DNA from: Magnetospirillum aberrantis SpK
GTDB lineage: Bacteria > Pseudomonadota > Alphaproteobacteria > Rhodospirillales > Magnetospirillaceae
Reading direction: 5' to 3'
Length of the DNA stretch: 64,000 nucleotides
Assembly: GCF_011022235.1 (NCBI RefSeq)
Contig: NZ_JAAIYP010000007.1
Span: 62,001-126,000, forward strand
The stretch's first letter is position 1, and each line of letters opens with the position of its first letter. Shown here piece by piece: positions 54,301 to 61,301 of the stretch. A program made the translations under genes and the position numbers. The notes beneath the pieces are model-generated. The model saw nothing but the letters and a program-made list of their open reading frames with translations, was not told where the DNA came from and did not search any database.

Positions 54301-56563
54301 CCTGCATCTGGGTGGAAGAGAGCGCCGCCAACTGGTACTCGCTCAACCCGCCCATGGCGGTGACCGACAACGCCTGCAACTGGGTCGAATTCAACGACCG
54401 CAATTGCTCGTCGCCAAGATAGCCGGCCTGGGTGCTGGTCAAGGCCGCCAACTGGGTGGTGCCCAGCCGGCCAAGCAAGGTGGCGGACAGGGCCGAGACC
54501 TGCATCTCGCTCAGCGCCGCCATCTGGGTGGTGGTCAGGGCGCGAAGCTGGGTGTCGGAAAGCGATTCCAGTTGTTCGACGCTCAGCCCTTGAATCTGCC
54601 CGATGTTGAAACCGGCGATCTGGGTCTGGGTCAGGGCCGCCAGTTGATCGGAGGTCAAGGCCCCCATCTGGTTGGCCGCCAGCCCCTTGAGTTGGGTCGA
54701 GGTCAGACCGGCCAGTTGCTCGCTGGTCAGTTCGTCGATCCCCAGGGCGCGAACCTGAAGGGCGGAAAGACCGGCCAGTTGCGTCCGGCTCAGCGCCGCG
54801 ACCTGGGTGGCTGTCAGCCCTTCCAGTTGGGTGGTGGTCAACCCGCCCACTTGTGTCGAGGTCAGCGCCGTCATCTGGGTCGAGGACAGGTCGGACAACT
54901 GGACCGCATCCAACGCCGCCAGCGCCGTGGTGGAAAGCGACCGCAACTGCTCGCTGCTCAGCGCGCCCAGTTGTTCGGCGGTCAGGCCCGCCGCCATGGT
55001 CGAGGTCACACCCTTGATCTGGGCGGCACTCAGGCCGGCCACCTGTTCGGCGGTCAGGGCGTAGACCTGATCGGCGGTCAGGGCGCCAACCTGAAGCGAG
55101 GTCAAGGCCGCCAGTTGCGACGTGGCAAGCGACCGCACCTGTTCCTGGGTCAAGCCGGGAATGGCCACCAGCGACAAGGACGCCATCTGCGCGGCACTGA
55201 ACGCCCCCAGTTGGGTGTCGGACAGCGCCGCCATCTGGGTCGAGCGCAAGCCCTTGATCTGGGTCGCCGACAGAACCGAAATCTGGGTTTCCGACAGCAC
55301 CGCCAACTGTTCCTGGGTCAGGCTGGCTATGGCGGTGGCCGACAACCCCTTGATCTGGGTCAGGGTCAGCCCCGCCACTTCCTCGACCGTGAAGGTGCGG
55401 ATCTGATAGATGCCCAACGCCCCCATCTGGGTCGCCGACAGGCCGTCGATCTGGGTGGCGTCCAGGGATTCGACCGCCTCGGTCGCCAGGGTGCGGACCT
55501 GAGTGGTGCTGAGAGCGGCGATCTGGGTGGTGGTCAGGCCATCCGCCTGGGTCTCGTCGATCGAACCGATGGCCGACGTGGTCAGATAGGGCACCTGTTC
55601 GGCGGTAAAAGCCGAAATCTGGGTGCTGGAAAGCGAATCCACCATGGTCTGCGTCAGCATGGCCACCTGGGTCGTGGTCAGCGCCGCAATCTGAGCGGAG
55701 GTGAAGGCGCCGATCGCCGTTCCCGACAACAGCTTCATCTGGCTGGTGGTCAGACCGGCAAGCTGACTGGCGGCCAGACTGGCGACCTGGGTGGATTGCA
55801 GCGCATAGATGCCGGCGTTGCTGATGGCACCGATCTGGGTGGCGCTCAGCGCCGCCAATTGCTCTTGCGTCAGCGCACGTACGCCGGTGGTGGTCAATCC
55901 CTTGATCTGGGCCGGGGTCATGGCCCGGACCTGGGTCACGGTCAGGGCCGCCACGCGGTCGCCGTCCAGGGCGGCGAAATCGGCCGCGACCAGACCGGCC
56001 ATCTGGGTGGTGGTCAAGGACGCCAGGGTTTCGGGCTGCAAGCTGCCGACCTGCGCCGAGGTCAGGGCCGACAATTGGGTCGAGGCCAACCCCGCCACCT
56101 GGGTCGAGACCAACGCAGCCATCTGATCGTTGCCCAGCGCCGCCAATTGAGTGGAACTGAGCGCCGCCAACTGGGTCGAGGTCAAGACCTGGATCTGCGA
56201 CACGCTGAAGCCGGCCAACTCGGTTTCGGTCAGTCCCTTCATCTGAAGGGTGCTGAAAACGGCGATGTCTTCGACCCCGAAGGCGTCGATCTGGGCGTCC
56301 AGCAGCACCGACAATTGCAGGGGACTGAACGAAACGATCTGGGCGGCGCTCAGCGCGTCGATCTGCGCCGGTGTCAGCGCGGTCATCTGGCTGGTGGTCA
56401 GCGCCCCGATCTGGGTCGCATCCAGCACCTCGATTTGCGCGACCGAAAACGCGCTGACCTGCGTAGTATCAAGAGAGGCGATATCCGACGCGCTGAGCGA
56501 CTGGATGCTGGTCAGGCTCAATTGAGCGATCTGCGCGGCGCTCAGAGAGGAGATTGACGACAT
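48356..56563 (-). CDS. Giant Ser/Thr-rich octad-repeat protein
   Basis: The protein has 2735 residues, nearly all in one 8-residue repeat: L-[ST]-x-[TSA]-Q-[ILVM]-x-[AGS], as in LTTTQIAA, LSATQIGA, LDATQIDG, about 340 copies. It starts MSSISSLSAAQIAQLS (ATG 56563 after AAAGG) with no signal peptide and ends LSPAQLAAIDSALA with no recognisable sorting motif. Only two phase breaks were noticed (LGIDE, near 54730, and LDAVSG, near 52780). No cysteine and almost no aromatic residues occur. The hydrophobic positions 1 and 6 and a helix-capping [ST]-x-x-[QE] pattern suggest a regular solenoid or filament. The function is unknown. The gene is directly followed by a GT41 glycosyltransferase gene, and most octads offer two or three Ser/Thr. 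Confidence 0.88.
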   Translation of the reverse strand: MSSISSLSAAQIAQLSLTSIQSLSASDIASLDTTQVSAFSVAQIEVLDATQIGALTTSQMTALTPAQIDALSAAQIVSFSPLQLSVLLDAQIDAFGVEDIAVFSTLQMKGLTETELAGFSVSQIQVLTSTQLAALSSTQLAALGNDQMAALVSTQVAGLASTQLSALTSAQVGSLQPETLASLTTTQMAGLVAADFAALDGDRVAALTVTQVRAMTPAQIKGLTTTGVRALTQEQLAALSATQIGAISNAGIYALQSTQVASLAASQLAGLTTSQMKLLSGTAIGAFTSAQIAALTTTQVAMLTQTMVDSLSSTQISAFTAEQVPYLTTSAIGSIDETQADGLTTTQIAALSTTQVRTLATEAVESLDATQIDGLSATQMGALGIYQIRTFTVEEVAGLTLTQIKGLSATAIASLTQEQLAVLSETQISVLSATQIKGLRSTQMAALSDTQLGAFSAAQMASLSLVAIPGLTQEQVRSLATSQLAALTSLQVGALTADQVYALTAEQVAGLSAAQIKGVTSTMAAGLTAEQLGALSSEQLRSLSTTALAALDAVQLSDLSSTQMTALTSTQVGGLTTTQLEGLTATQVAALSRTQLAGLSALQVRALGIDELTSEQLAGLTSTQLKGLAANQMGALTSDQLAALTQTQIAGFNIGQIQGLSVEQLESLSDTQLRALTTTQMAALSEMQVSALSATLLGRLGTTQLAALTSTQAGYLGDEQLRSLNSTQLQALSVTAMGGLSEYQLAALSSTQMQALSSQQVGGLSRTVIAALSAEQTSALTSTQLRGLTATQIGALSEFGLGGLTETAVAGLSVTQIAHLTSTQLGTLSTAQFNSLSLSHLSALNIVQLAGLTDTQMAGISQTLLQAFTMTKLGALSASAVAALSPTQLSSLSAIQVKGLSATNIQGLSQSQIAAFTTSQIAALNTAAVAALSDEQMDALSATQVAALNSSQLSALSADQMSGLETSQLDALTSSQLRALSAGQLSALNEEQLAMLDVGDMAMLTTTQLRGLSSTTLSQLGTAQLAALSASQVAALSSASLAGISIEQMAALGSTQLRALTSTQMAALPVEVVETLTPESLAQFSQTQIGGLNSTQLSALSETQIASLNTSQIRALSSTALKGLSAEQIAAFDATQLAAITLTQLAGLSAEQLGSLGAEDLTSFSATQIRALSGVQIRGLSSTQLGMLTDTQLGALTTTQMALLSEEQVSGLSATQVQSLAVTQVASLSTSAIAGLDTTQVAALTAPQIRALSTAQIGALDAVSGLDETALARLSNSQIAALSPERVGEMTTTQLAALSSSQVAALSNAAIAALSEEQIDSLAATQLAALTSTQMAALTADQIGGLDASAIASLSVNQLRALSSTQFAAMSTEQLRGLSESQVSALTTTQIGTLSAETVSRLDTTQVATLSASQVAALNSSAVAGLTASQIGALSTTQLHAWSQTQVAALSAEQIGGLTASGLGALTVTQLGGLTETQLRALTTTAIGGLTATQLRALSQTAISGLSENQFGMLSGTQLAALTTTQVAGLTQEQVEWLSVTQVAALSTAQIAALSSDSVDGLNSEQVAALSDAQIRALSSTQLAALSDAGLDGLGTDQIALLTSTQLRGLTATGLHSLETSQLAVLSSSQMQALTTDALDGLSNAQIAALATTQLRALTNVQVASLDGEQITGLSSTQVEAMTTSQIRALTPTQLAAFEAKQLAGLTTTAISVLSTTQLSGLATTQVEALTALQLGVLTSSQMAALSGDAISGLTETQIAELTSTQLKALTPALIGALTPTQISGMTSTAFSALSSSQLAGLTAEQIDALSTSQIAALTTTQIKALSTTALSGLRTEQVRVLDDTQLAALTSTQMAGLVETVLNGLTVTQMADLSTSQIRALTPSQLGLLNETHMAALSTTQISALTTTQLTGLDTTQTGALTTDQIAALSSTQVGALSATGIGGLSATQVQALSTTQVRGLGSAQIGALTAEALNAFDPSQIASLSITQASGLQATQLEEMGTSQLAALTSSQIGALTATAILGLNETQMAALSATQLDGLTSTQIYNLGFEEVGALTAGQIASLTSTQLRGLDAYLMQALSTSAIAGLTTTQIGALTTEQLSGLSAEHVAALSTTQLGRMSSSQIAALSADGVTGLNETQLAALTTTQIRGLSVTQLAALTTTQVSGLTATELGALTSTQLGALSSTGLNALTPTQIAGLTNAQISALSTTQLAGMGEDQVAALSTTQLRAFNSTQVGSLSTTAISSLTATQFDALTTTQLRGLSATQMAELTATQLQSMSTTDLAVLTSTQLSGLGADDVEALTTTQIGRLSTLQLAGLSTTGLSGLTEAQIAALTTTQLRGLQSTQMGALSTDALAALSESQISALVTTQLRGLTATQMGSLATTQISALANTALAALTATQLGGMSSTGMAALSTTQLRALTATQMASLSTTGISGLSDTQIAALTATQLQALTTTQIGSLTADQVAGLTQTLIGTLTATQLGGLSSTGLAALTTTQVAGLTTTQISSLSAGGIAGLTSTALQSLNSTQLAALSPVQVASLSTTSVNGLTATQLASLSESQFEALSATQMLALTTTQISGLGTTQIRALTDTQLTALGRVQIRALTSEQIAVLDNGQLGTLTTTQVSNLSGTQLQALTLTQLAALSSSQVGALTPTQIGSLTNAGIGALSATQLSGLTTTTIAALSPDVVAALATTQFEALTAAQIDALTETQLAALSPAQLAAIDSALA
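48400..56550 (-). repeat. 24-bp coding repeat array (about 340 units)
   Basis: At the DNA level the octads appear as degenerate 24-bp units; on the plus strand the recurring words are CTGGGTGGTGGTCAGCGCCG-like blocks. Units are diverged at synonymous and variable positions, so this is an old, selected array rather than a recent expansion, although local near-identical pairs occur. Confidence 0.85.
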
Positions 56564-56929
56564 CGCCGGACCTTTCGACCTTGGAACGCGCCCTCCAGGA
56601 AGGGCACGTACACTGGCGCGTGGGTTAAACACGCGCCCCCCAACAAAACCTGCGTCTTCCGAACGACTTCCCCGAAAAGTGCCCGCCAGGCGGACGCAAT
56701 CAGAACGCGCAGGTGCGTCACCGCCCATGCATGCTCCGTGCCGTCAGTTAAGGTCACGTTAAGTATGTTGGTTTTCCGCCATTTTCGACGGTTTCAGAAC
56801 GGTTGCGCCACCGGCTGACGGCAAGAAATGCCGCGTCCTTCCGACCCGGTCGGAAAAAATTTCCCAGTTCGCCCCACCGGACAGAGGTGCCGCGCCCCTA
56901 CTCACTGACCGTGCGGCCCGACAGGAACC
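56564..56929 (-). promoter_or_regulatory. Upstream region of the octad-repeat gene
   Basis: These 366 bp hold no gene. A hairpin GGCGCGTG/CACGCGCC lies at 56615-56637, probably in the 5' untranslated leader. Near 56741-56763 the words GTTAAGGTCACGTTAAG form a short direct repeat (GTTAAG, 11-nt period) that could bind a regulator. The promoter should lie here but I cannot fix its -35/-10 boxes. Confidence 0.4.
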
Positions 56930-57118
56930 TCAGCCTTCGGGCAAGGGCGGCAAGACACCGGCGACGATCTGGTCGGGGCGCTTACGTTGGCGTTCCAGCA
57001 CACACAGCGCATAGCGGGCGGCGCGCACTTCGTCGGGATGGGCGCGAGGGTTGCGGATCACCTTGCGGGCCATCGACTCAACCTCGGCATCACCGCCACC
57101 GGCCGCGAAATCCGCCAT
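56930..57118 (-). CDS. Small conserved-looking hypothetical protein, 62 residues
   Basis: An ATG at 57118 with an ideal GGAGG seven nt upstream opens MADFAAGGGDAEVESMARKVIRNPRAHPDEVRAARYALCVLERQRKRPDQIVAGVLPPLPEG. The sequence should be a small soluble helical protein with basic patches. I do not recognise it. It stands alone between the octad-repeat gene and the sensor gene. Confidence 0.65.
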   Translation of the reverse strand: MADFAAGGGDAEVESMARKVIRNPRAHPDEVRAARYALCVLERQRKRPDQIVAGVLPPLPEG

Positions 57119-57222
57119 GTTCGCCTCCGCTCAAACGATACCTTGGAACTATGCGCAATGGCATGGCGCAAGACCATCGGGTGAAGACCCTATATTTCGC
57201 CATTGCAACATGCCGGAAACGC

Positions 57223-59481
57223 TCAGGTCTTGCCCTTGAACGGAATGACGGTGGCCGAAGCCTCACGCGGGCCGTCCCGGTCGTCGGCCAAGGCCGGGAC
57301 CGTCAGCTCGGAAACCAAGCGTTCCAGCCGACGGACGTCGGCCAGGATGGCCTGGATGTCCTCGAAACCCGGCGTGTCGGGCGGCAGGTTGCGCAACGCC
57401 TGCTCGGCATGTTGGGATAACGGCCGCAACCCCAGCGACACCTGGATGGCGACGCCACGGGCGGTCGGCACCGGTTGAGAGGGGGCAGCGCCCAGACGCC
57501 CCGCCTCTCCGGCGATACGGTTACGTTCGCGTTCCGCCGCCTTGAGGCCGCTGACGTCCAGCGCCACCCCGTCCCACAGCCAGCCGCCTTCGGTCGGCGT
57601 GGGCGACACCACCACACGCAGCCAACGGGGCGCACCCGGCCGGTCGTGGCGGATCTGGAACTCGAAGCTCATGGATGACGGTTCCTGCCGTCGCATCATG
57701 TGCAAAAGACCGCCCCAATCGCTGGGGGCGACCATCCGACGCAACAATCGCCGGACCGGGATATCGACGATGTCGGCCGGCGACAGTCCCAGGATGTCGC
57801 GCGCCTTGCGGCTGGCGCAAACCACCACCGAGGACCCGGTTTCCGCCTGGAACACCCGAAAGACGATGCCGGGCGTGTTGTCGGCGACCACGCGCAGACG
57901 TTCGGCGTTGGCGGTCAGGCGGCGGGCGTCCAAAAGGTCGCTGTGCACCAGCCGTTCCTTGAGCTGTTCGACGAAACGGGCCACCCCGCCCAACTCGTCG
58001 CGCGAGGCCAGGCCGGGAATGGAGACGGCGCGTTCGCCGTTGGCCAGCCGCCGCACCGCCGCAGCCAGCCGCGCCAGGGGAGGCAGGATGCTCCACCCCA
58101 GGCTCAGCACCATGACCAGCGACATCAGCATCAGCACGGCCATGCCGGAAACCATGACCAGATAGCGCTGGTTGGTGGTGCGGTCCAGATTGTCGGCCTC
58201 GGCGTCCAGGCGCTCGGTCAGCATGCTTTCGACGTCGCGCATGGCGTCGATGCGATGGCTGGTCACCTCGAACCATTCCTGGGCCGAAAGATAGGTCAGC
58301 TCGCCGGTTTCAAGAGCGTTGCGCATCCACGTCATGGGACCTTCGTTCAACCGTTCGGCGGCGCGATACGCGGCCGCCAGATCGGTCGGGGCCAGGGCCA
58401 TGAAACCGGTGGCCAGGGCGCGCTGTTCGGCGGCGAGGTCGCGCACCGACACGATCGGCCGCCCCGGCGCCCCCGACGACAGGATAGCCACGCCCGCGGC
58501 GCGCTCGTGCCCGGCGCGTTCCTTGACCTGTTGCAGGAAAACCTGGGCGAAGGTCAGCTTGGCGAAATCCGACGGCAGGAAGGTCCGCACCACTTCGGGA
58601 ACCAGAAGCGCCAGATCCTCGATGGCGGTGGTATAGAAATCCATGTTCTCGACGGCGTCGAAGCTGCCGGTATCGACGTCGTCGCGCACCTCCTTGATCA
58701 AATCCAGCGAATGCAGGGCACCATCCAGCTTGCGGGCCGCCGCCCCGGCCGGCAGGTCGGTCTCCAACTCCGTGGCCAGGTCACGGAAGCTTTGCATGGC
58801 CGCGTCGGTGGCACGATACTGGTCCTGCAACTTGTCGCGTCCCAGGCGGCGGTCGTAATAGACCAAGGTGGCAAGGCCGCGCTCGTGCTGCAATTCGTGC
58901 ATCAGGTCGCTGATGTGGGCGTTCAGGTGGTTCATGCGCGACATCAGCCGCATGGCGGCGGCGTTGCGTTCCAGTTCCATGCCGGACACCACCACCAGCC
59001 CGGTCAACGCCACCAACGGCACCAGCGCCAGGGCGGCGATGCGCCAGCGCAGCTTGATCACGTCGAACCGGAACCGCCGTCGCTCCATCGCCGCCGGCGG
59101 CGCCAACAATCCCCGCACGGGGCTGTCCTGGCGGACGATGTGGTCCAGCAACCAGGCGTTGGCGTAATTCAGCAATTGGCCGATGACCTCGACGTCGTCG
59201 GCCTCGAGCGGATGGGCGGCGAAGATGAAATGCGACGTGCTGTATTCACGCTCACGCTCGGTCACCGTGTCGCAACCGAGTTCCGTCAGCCGGCGCTGTT
59301 CGTCGGCGAAATGAGCGGCGAACTCGGCCAGGAACCGGCGCAACAGCAAAACCGCGCCCCGCACGTCACCGGTTTGGAAGGTCGCGTTGGCGTCGGACAG
59401 GACATCGACCAGCACACGGTGCTGCACGTCCACCTCGGCCGCTCCGAGTGCGAGGTCGTCGCTCCACACTATGCCCGTCAT
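57223..59481 (-). CDS. Hemerythrin-NIT-HAMP-PAS sensor protein without an output domain
   Basis: The 752-residue protein starts at an ATG (59481) behind GGGAGCAGG. Residues about 1-115 are hemerythrin-like (AEVDVQHRVLVDVL, FAAHFADEQRRL, LLDHIVRQD). A membrane segment (WRIAALALVPLVALTGLVVVSG) leads into a periplasmic NIT nitrate/nitrite-sensing domain (HISDLMHELQHERGLATLVYYDRR). A second membrane segment near 400-420, a HAMP region (ILPPLARLAAAVRRLANGERAVSIPG) and a PAS domain (VADNTPGIVFRVFQAETG) follow. The C-terminal 100 residues hold no kinase, GGDEF, EAL or MCP signature. It is divergent from two Crp/Fnr genes, suggesting a shared O2/nitrogen-oxide response. Confidence 0.85.
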   Translation of the reverse strand: MTGIVWSDDLALGAAEVDVQHRVLVDVLSDANATFQTGDVRGAVLLLRRFLAEFAAHFADEQRRLTELGCDTVTEREREYSTSHFIFAAHPLEADDVEVIGQLLNYANAWLLDHIVRQDSPVRGLLAPPAAMERRRFRFDVIKLRWRIAALALVPLVALTGLVVVSGMELERNAAAMRLMSRMNHLNAHISDLMHELQHERGLATLVYYDRRLGRDKLQDQYRATDAAMQSFRDLATELETDLPAGAAARKLDGALHSLDLIKEVRDDVDTGSFDAVENMDFYTTAIEDLALLVPEVVRTFLPSDFAKLTFAQVFLQQVKERAGHERAAGVAILSSGAPGRPIVSVRDLAAEQRALATGFMALAPTDLAAAYRAAERLNEGPMTWMRNALETGELTYLSAQEWFEVTSHRIDAMRDVESMLTERLDAEADNLDRTTNQRYLVMVSGMAVLMLMSLVMVLSLGWSILPPLARLAAAVRRLANGERAVSIPGLASRDELGGVARFVEQLKERLVHSDLLDARRLTANAERLRVVADNTPGIVFRVFQAETGSSVVVCASRKARDILGLSPADIVDIPVRRLLRRMVAPSDWGGLLHMMRRQEPSSMSFEFQIRHDRPGAPRWLRVVVSPTPTEGGWLWDGVALDVSGLKAAERERNRIAGEAGRLGAAPSQPVPTARGVAIQVSLGLRPLSQHAEQALRNLPPDTPGFEDIQAILADVRRLERLVSELTVPALADDRDGPREASATVIPFKGKT

Positions 59482-59581
59482 GCGCCTGCTCCCACGAGAC
59501 GACAGCACAGTATAATCGGCGCCACGTCCCGGTAGTAAAGCCGAATGCGCGCGCGCGTCATGTCCTGGGGCCGGAACTGAC

Positions 59582-59595
59582 TTGACGCACGTCAT
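59582..59595. promoter_or_regulatory. FNR/DNR-like box between the sensor and Crp/Fnr genes
   Basis: TTGACGCACGTCAT resembles the TTGAT-N4-ATCAA family of FNR/DNR operators, with TTGAC and GTCAT half-sites. It is 58 nt upstream of the first Crp/Fnr start and about 100 nt upstream of the divergent sensor start, so autoregulation or co-regulation is plausible. Confidence 0.5.
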
Positions 59596-59652
59596 GTTCC
59601 GCCCGCTCCAGAGATGGCACACTCGGGGTCGGACGTTCAGGGGGTTCCACGC

Positions 59653-60405
59653 ATGGCCACACATCCCGAAGACGACGGCTACGCCGCACTTCCCGCCCTT
59701 ACCGCGCGCTTCGTCGCGGCGGCCGAGCTTCTGTGCTCGGCACCGGGACAGCCTGTGGTGTCCTGGGTGCGCAAGGGCAACTGGCTGTTCCAGGCCGGCC
59801 AGGACGTGGGGGCCGTCTACGCCATCCTGGACGGGTCCGTGGTCCGCCGCAAAGCCAACCTGGGCGGCGATCCGCTGGCGCTCGACCTCTTGTCGCGTGG
59901 GACGTTCGCCGGCTTCCGCGCCTATCTCAGCCGCGAGCGCCGCCATCGCATGAGCGCGCAATGCGTCACCGACTGTCTGGTGTGCCGGGTCGAGCTGGGC
60001 AACCTGGACACGCTTTTGGAGGCCGACCGCGTGCTTGAGCACGAATTGCTGGCCGCCGTCGCCCAAGACCTGGGCAACGCCCAGGAACGCATGCTTCAGG
60101 TCGCCACCTTGTCGGTGCGCGACCGGCTTCTGGTCCTGTTGGCCCAGTTCAGCCGCGATTTCACCACCATGAACGACGAACGGACCGTGGTCCTGGCCCC
60201 TCCGGTCAGCCGTACCGACATGGCGGCGCTGGCCGGCATGACCCCGGAAACCCTGTCACGATGCATCCGCACGCTCGAAGGGGAAAAACTGGCGCATTTC
60301 TCGCGCCATCACGTGGTCATCCCCTCGTTGCCGGCCTTCCGCGCCGCGTTGGTCGACATCGGCGTCGAGAACGAGGAATATCGCCAAATCCCGCTCGCCA
60401 GCTGA
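59653..60405 (+). CDS. Crp/Fnr-family transcription regulator without N-terminal Fe-S cysteines
   Basis: The 250-residue protein has a cyclic-nucleotide-binding-like beta-roll (VRKGNWLFQAGQDVGAVYAILDGSVVRRK, LSRGTFAGFRAYLSRERRH) and a C-terminal HTH of the FNR group (SRTDMAALAGMTPETLSRCIRTLEGEKL). E-x-x-S-R in the recognition helix predicts TTGAT-like half-sites. It lacks the N-terminal Cys cluster, so it may sense NO or another signal as DNR/NnrR-type proteins do. It starts at ATG 59653 behind a G-rich sequence and is followed after 7 nt by a second family member. Confidence 0.88.
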   Translation: MATHPEDDGYAALPALTARFVAAAELLCSAPGQPVVSWVRKGNWLFQAGQDVGAVYAILDGSVVRRKANLGGDPLALDLLSRGTFAGFRAYLSRERRHRMSAQCVTDCLVCRVELGNLDTLLEADRVLEHELLAAVAQDLGNAQERMLQVATLSVRDRLLVLLAQFSRDFTTMNDERTVVLAPPVSRTDMAALAGMTPETLSRCIRTLEGEKLAHFSRHHVVIPSLPAFRAALVDIGVENEEYRQIPLAS

Positions 60406-60412
60406 AAGTCAG

Positions 60413-61195
60413 ATGCCCAACCAGAACCAGTGCCCCCATGGTGGGGACCACAGCGAAAGCTGCGACGCCTGCGACTTCGCCCCCGCCTCTGTCTGGAGCG
60501 ACATGCCGGCTGATTTCATGACGTCGTTGGCCGAACGCAAGACAGTGCGCAAACTCAAACGCGGAAACTACCTGTTCCATCAGGGCGACCCCTGCGACGC
60601 GGTGTTCCGACTGCTGTCGGGGGTGTTGCTGCTGCGCAAGGGCGACCACGACGGAAACTCCCTGGTGGTTCGCATGGTGCGGCCGGGATCGACCCTGGGC
60701 TATCGCGCCCTGGTGCGGGGCGAAGTCCATTCGGTGTCGGCCCATTGCGCGACCGAGGTGGTGGTGTGCCACATCCCCGCCCGCGCCGCGCGCTGGGCGT
60801 TCGAACAGAACCGGGCGCTCGAACGCGACTTCGTCGCCAATCTGGTCCGCGACATCGACCAGATCGAGGATCAGGCGCTCAACATGCTGACTCTGTGCGT
60901 GCGGGATCGGGTGCTGGTCCTGTTGTACCAGATGGCCGAACATTTCGGCCGCGACGAGGGCGAGGCGCTGTGCATCGACACGCCGGTGTCAAAATCCGAC
61001 ATGGCGGCCATGCTGGGCATCGCCCGCGAATCCATGTCGCGCTGCATTCGCCTGATCGAGGAACAGGGGTTGTTGCGGTTCCACCATGATGGCGTGGTCG
61101 CACCGTGCCGTAAACGCTTCCAGGCGGCGGTCGACGCCATCCTGGGCGAAGTGGCCCCCAAGTCAGAGGATGACCGGCCGGCATCGAACGGATAG
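60413..61195 (+). CDS. Crp/Fnr-family regulator with FNR-like cysteine cluster
   Basis: The 260-residue protein has three N-terminal cysteines (C7, C17, C20: CPHGGDHSESCDAC) and an internal Cys112 (AHCATEV). This set could hold an O2-labile [4Fe-4S] cluster as in FNR, although the C-x9-C-x2-C spacing differs from E. coli FNR. The beta-roll (RGNYLFHQGDPCDAVFRLLSGVLLLRK) and HTH (SKSDMAAMLGIARESMSRCIRLIEEQGLL) are standard. It lies 7 nt after the other Crp/Fnr gene and should be co-transcribed. It probably governs the switch to microaerobic or anaerobic metabolism. A strong terminator follows. Confidence 0.87.
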   Translation: MPNQNQCPHGGDHSESCDACDFAPASVWSDMPADFMTSLAERKTVRKLKRGNYLFHQGDPCDAVFRLLSGVLLLRKGDHDGNSLVVRMVRPGSTLGYRALVRGEVHSVSAHCATEVVVCHIPARAARWAFEQNRALERDFVANLVRDIDQIEDQALNMLTLCVRDRVLVLLYQMAEHFGRDEGEALCIDTPVSKSDMAAMLGIARESMSRCIRLIEEQGLLRFHHDGVVAPCRKRFQAAVDAILGEVAPKSEDDRPASNG

Positions 61196-61231
61196 CTGAC
61201 GCGACAATCGTCGGCTGACTGATGAACGAAA

Positions 61232-61270
61232 ACGGGGGCCGTCCGATGGACAGCCCCCGTCTGTTTCTTA
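61232..61270 (+). terminator. Terminator after the Crp/Fnr pair
   Basis: ACGGGGGC and GCCCCCGT enclose a second short stem (GTCC/GGAC) and are followed by CTGTTTCTTA. The strong GC stem with a T-rich tail fits a rho-independent terminator. Confidence 0.7.
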
Positions 61271-61301
61271 TCCTGCCGTCAGCGCGCAGGCCGCAAGCGG
61301 C

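Noticed and set aside
48314-56557. Very long plus-strand open frames (1713 and 1021 codons) opposite the octad-repeat gene, rich in Gly, Gln and Arg
   Set aside because: They are the complement of the 24-bp coding repeat; the minus-strand frame has the good ribosome-binding site, the ordered octad pattern and the coupled GT41 gene.
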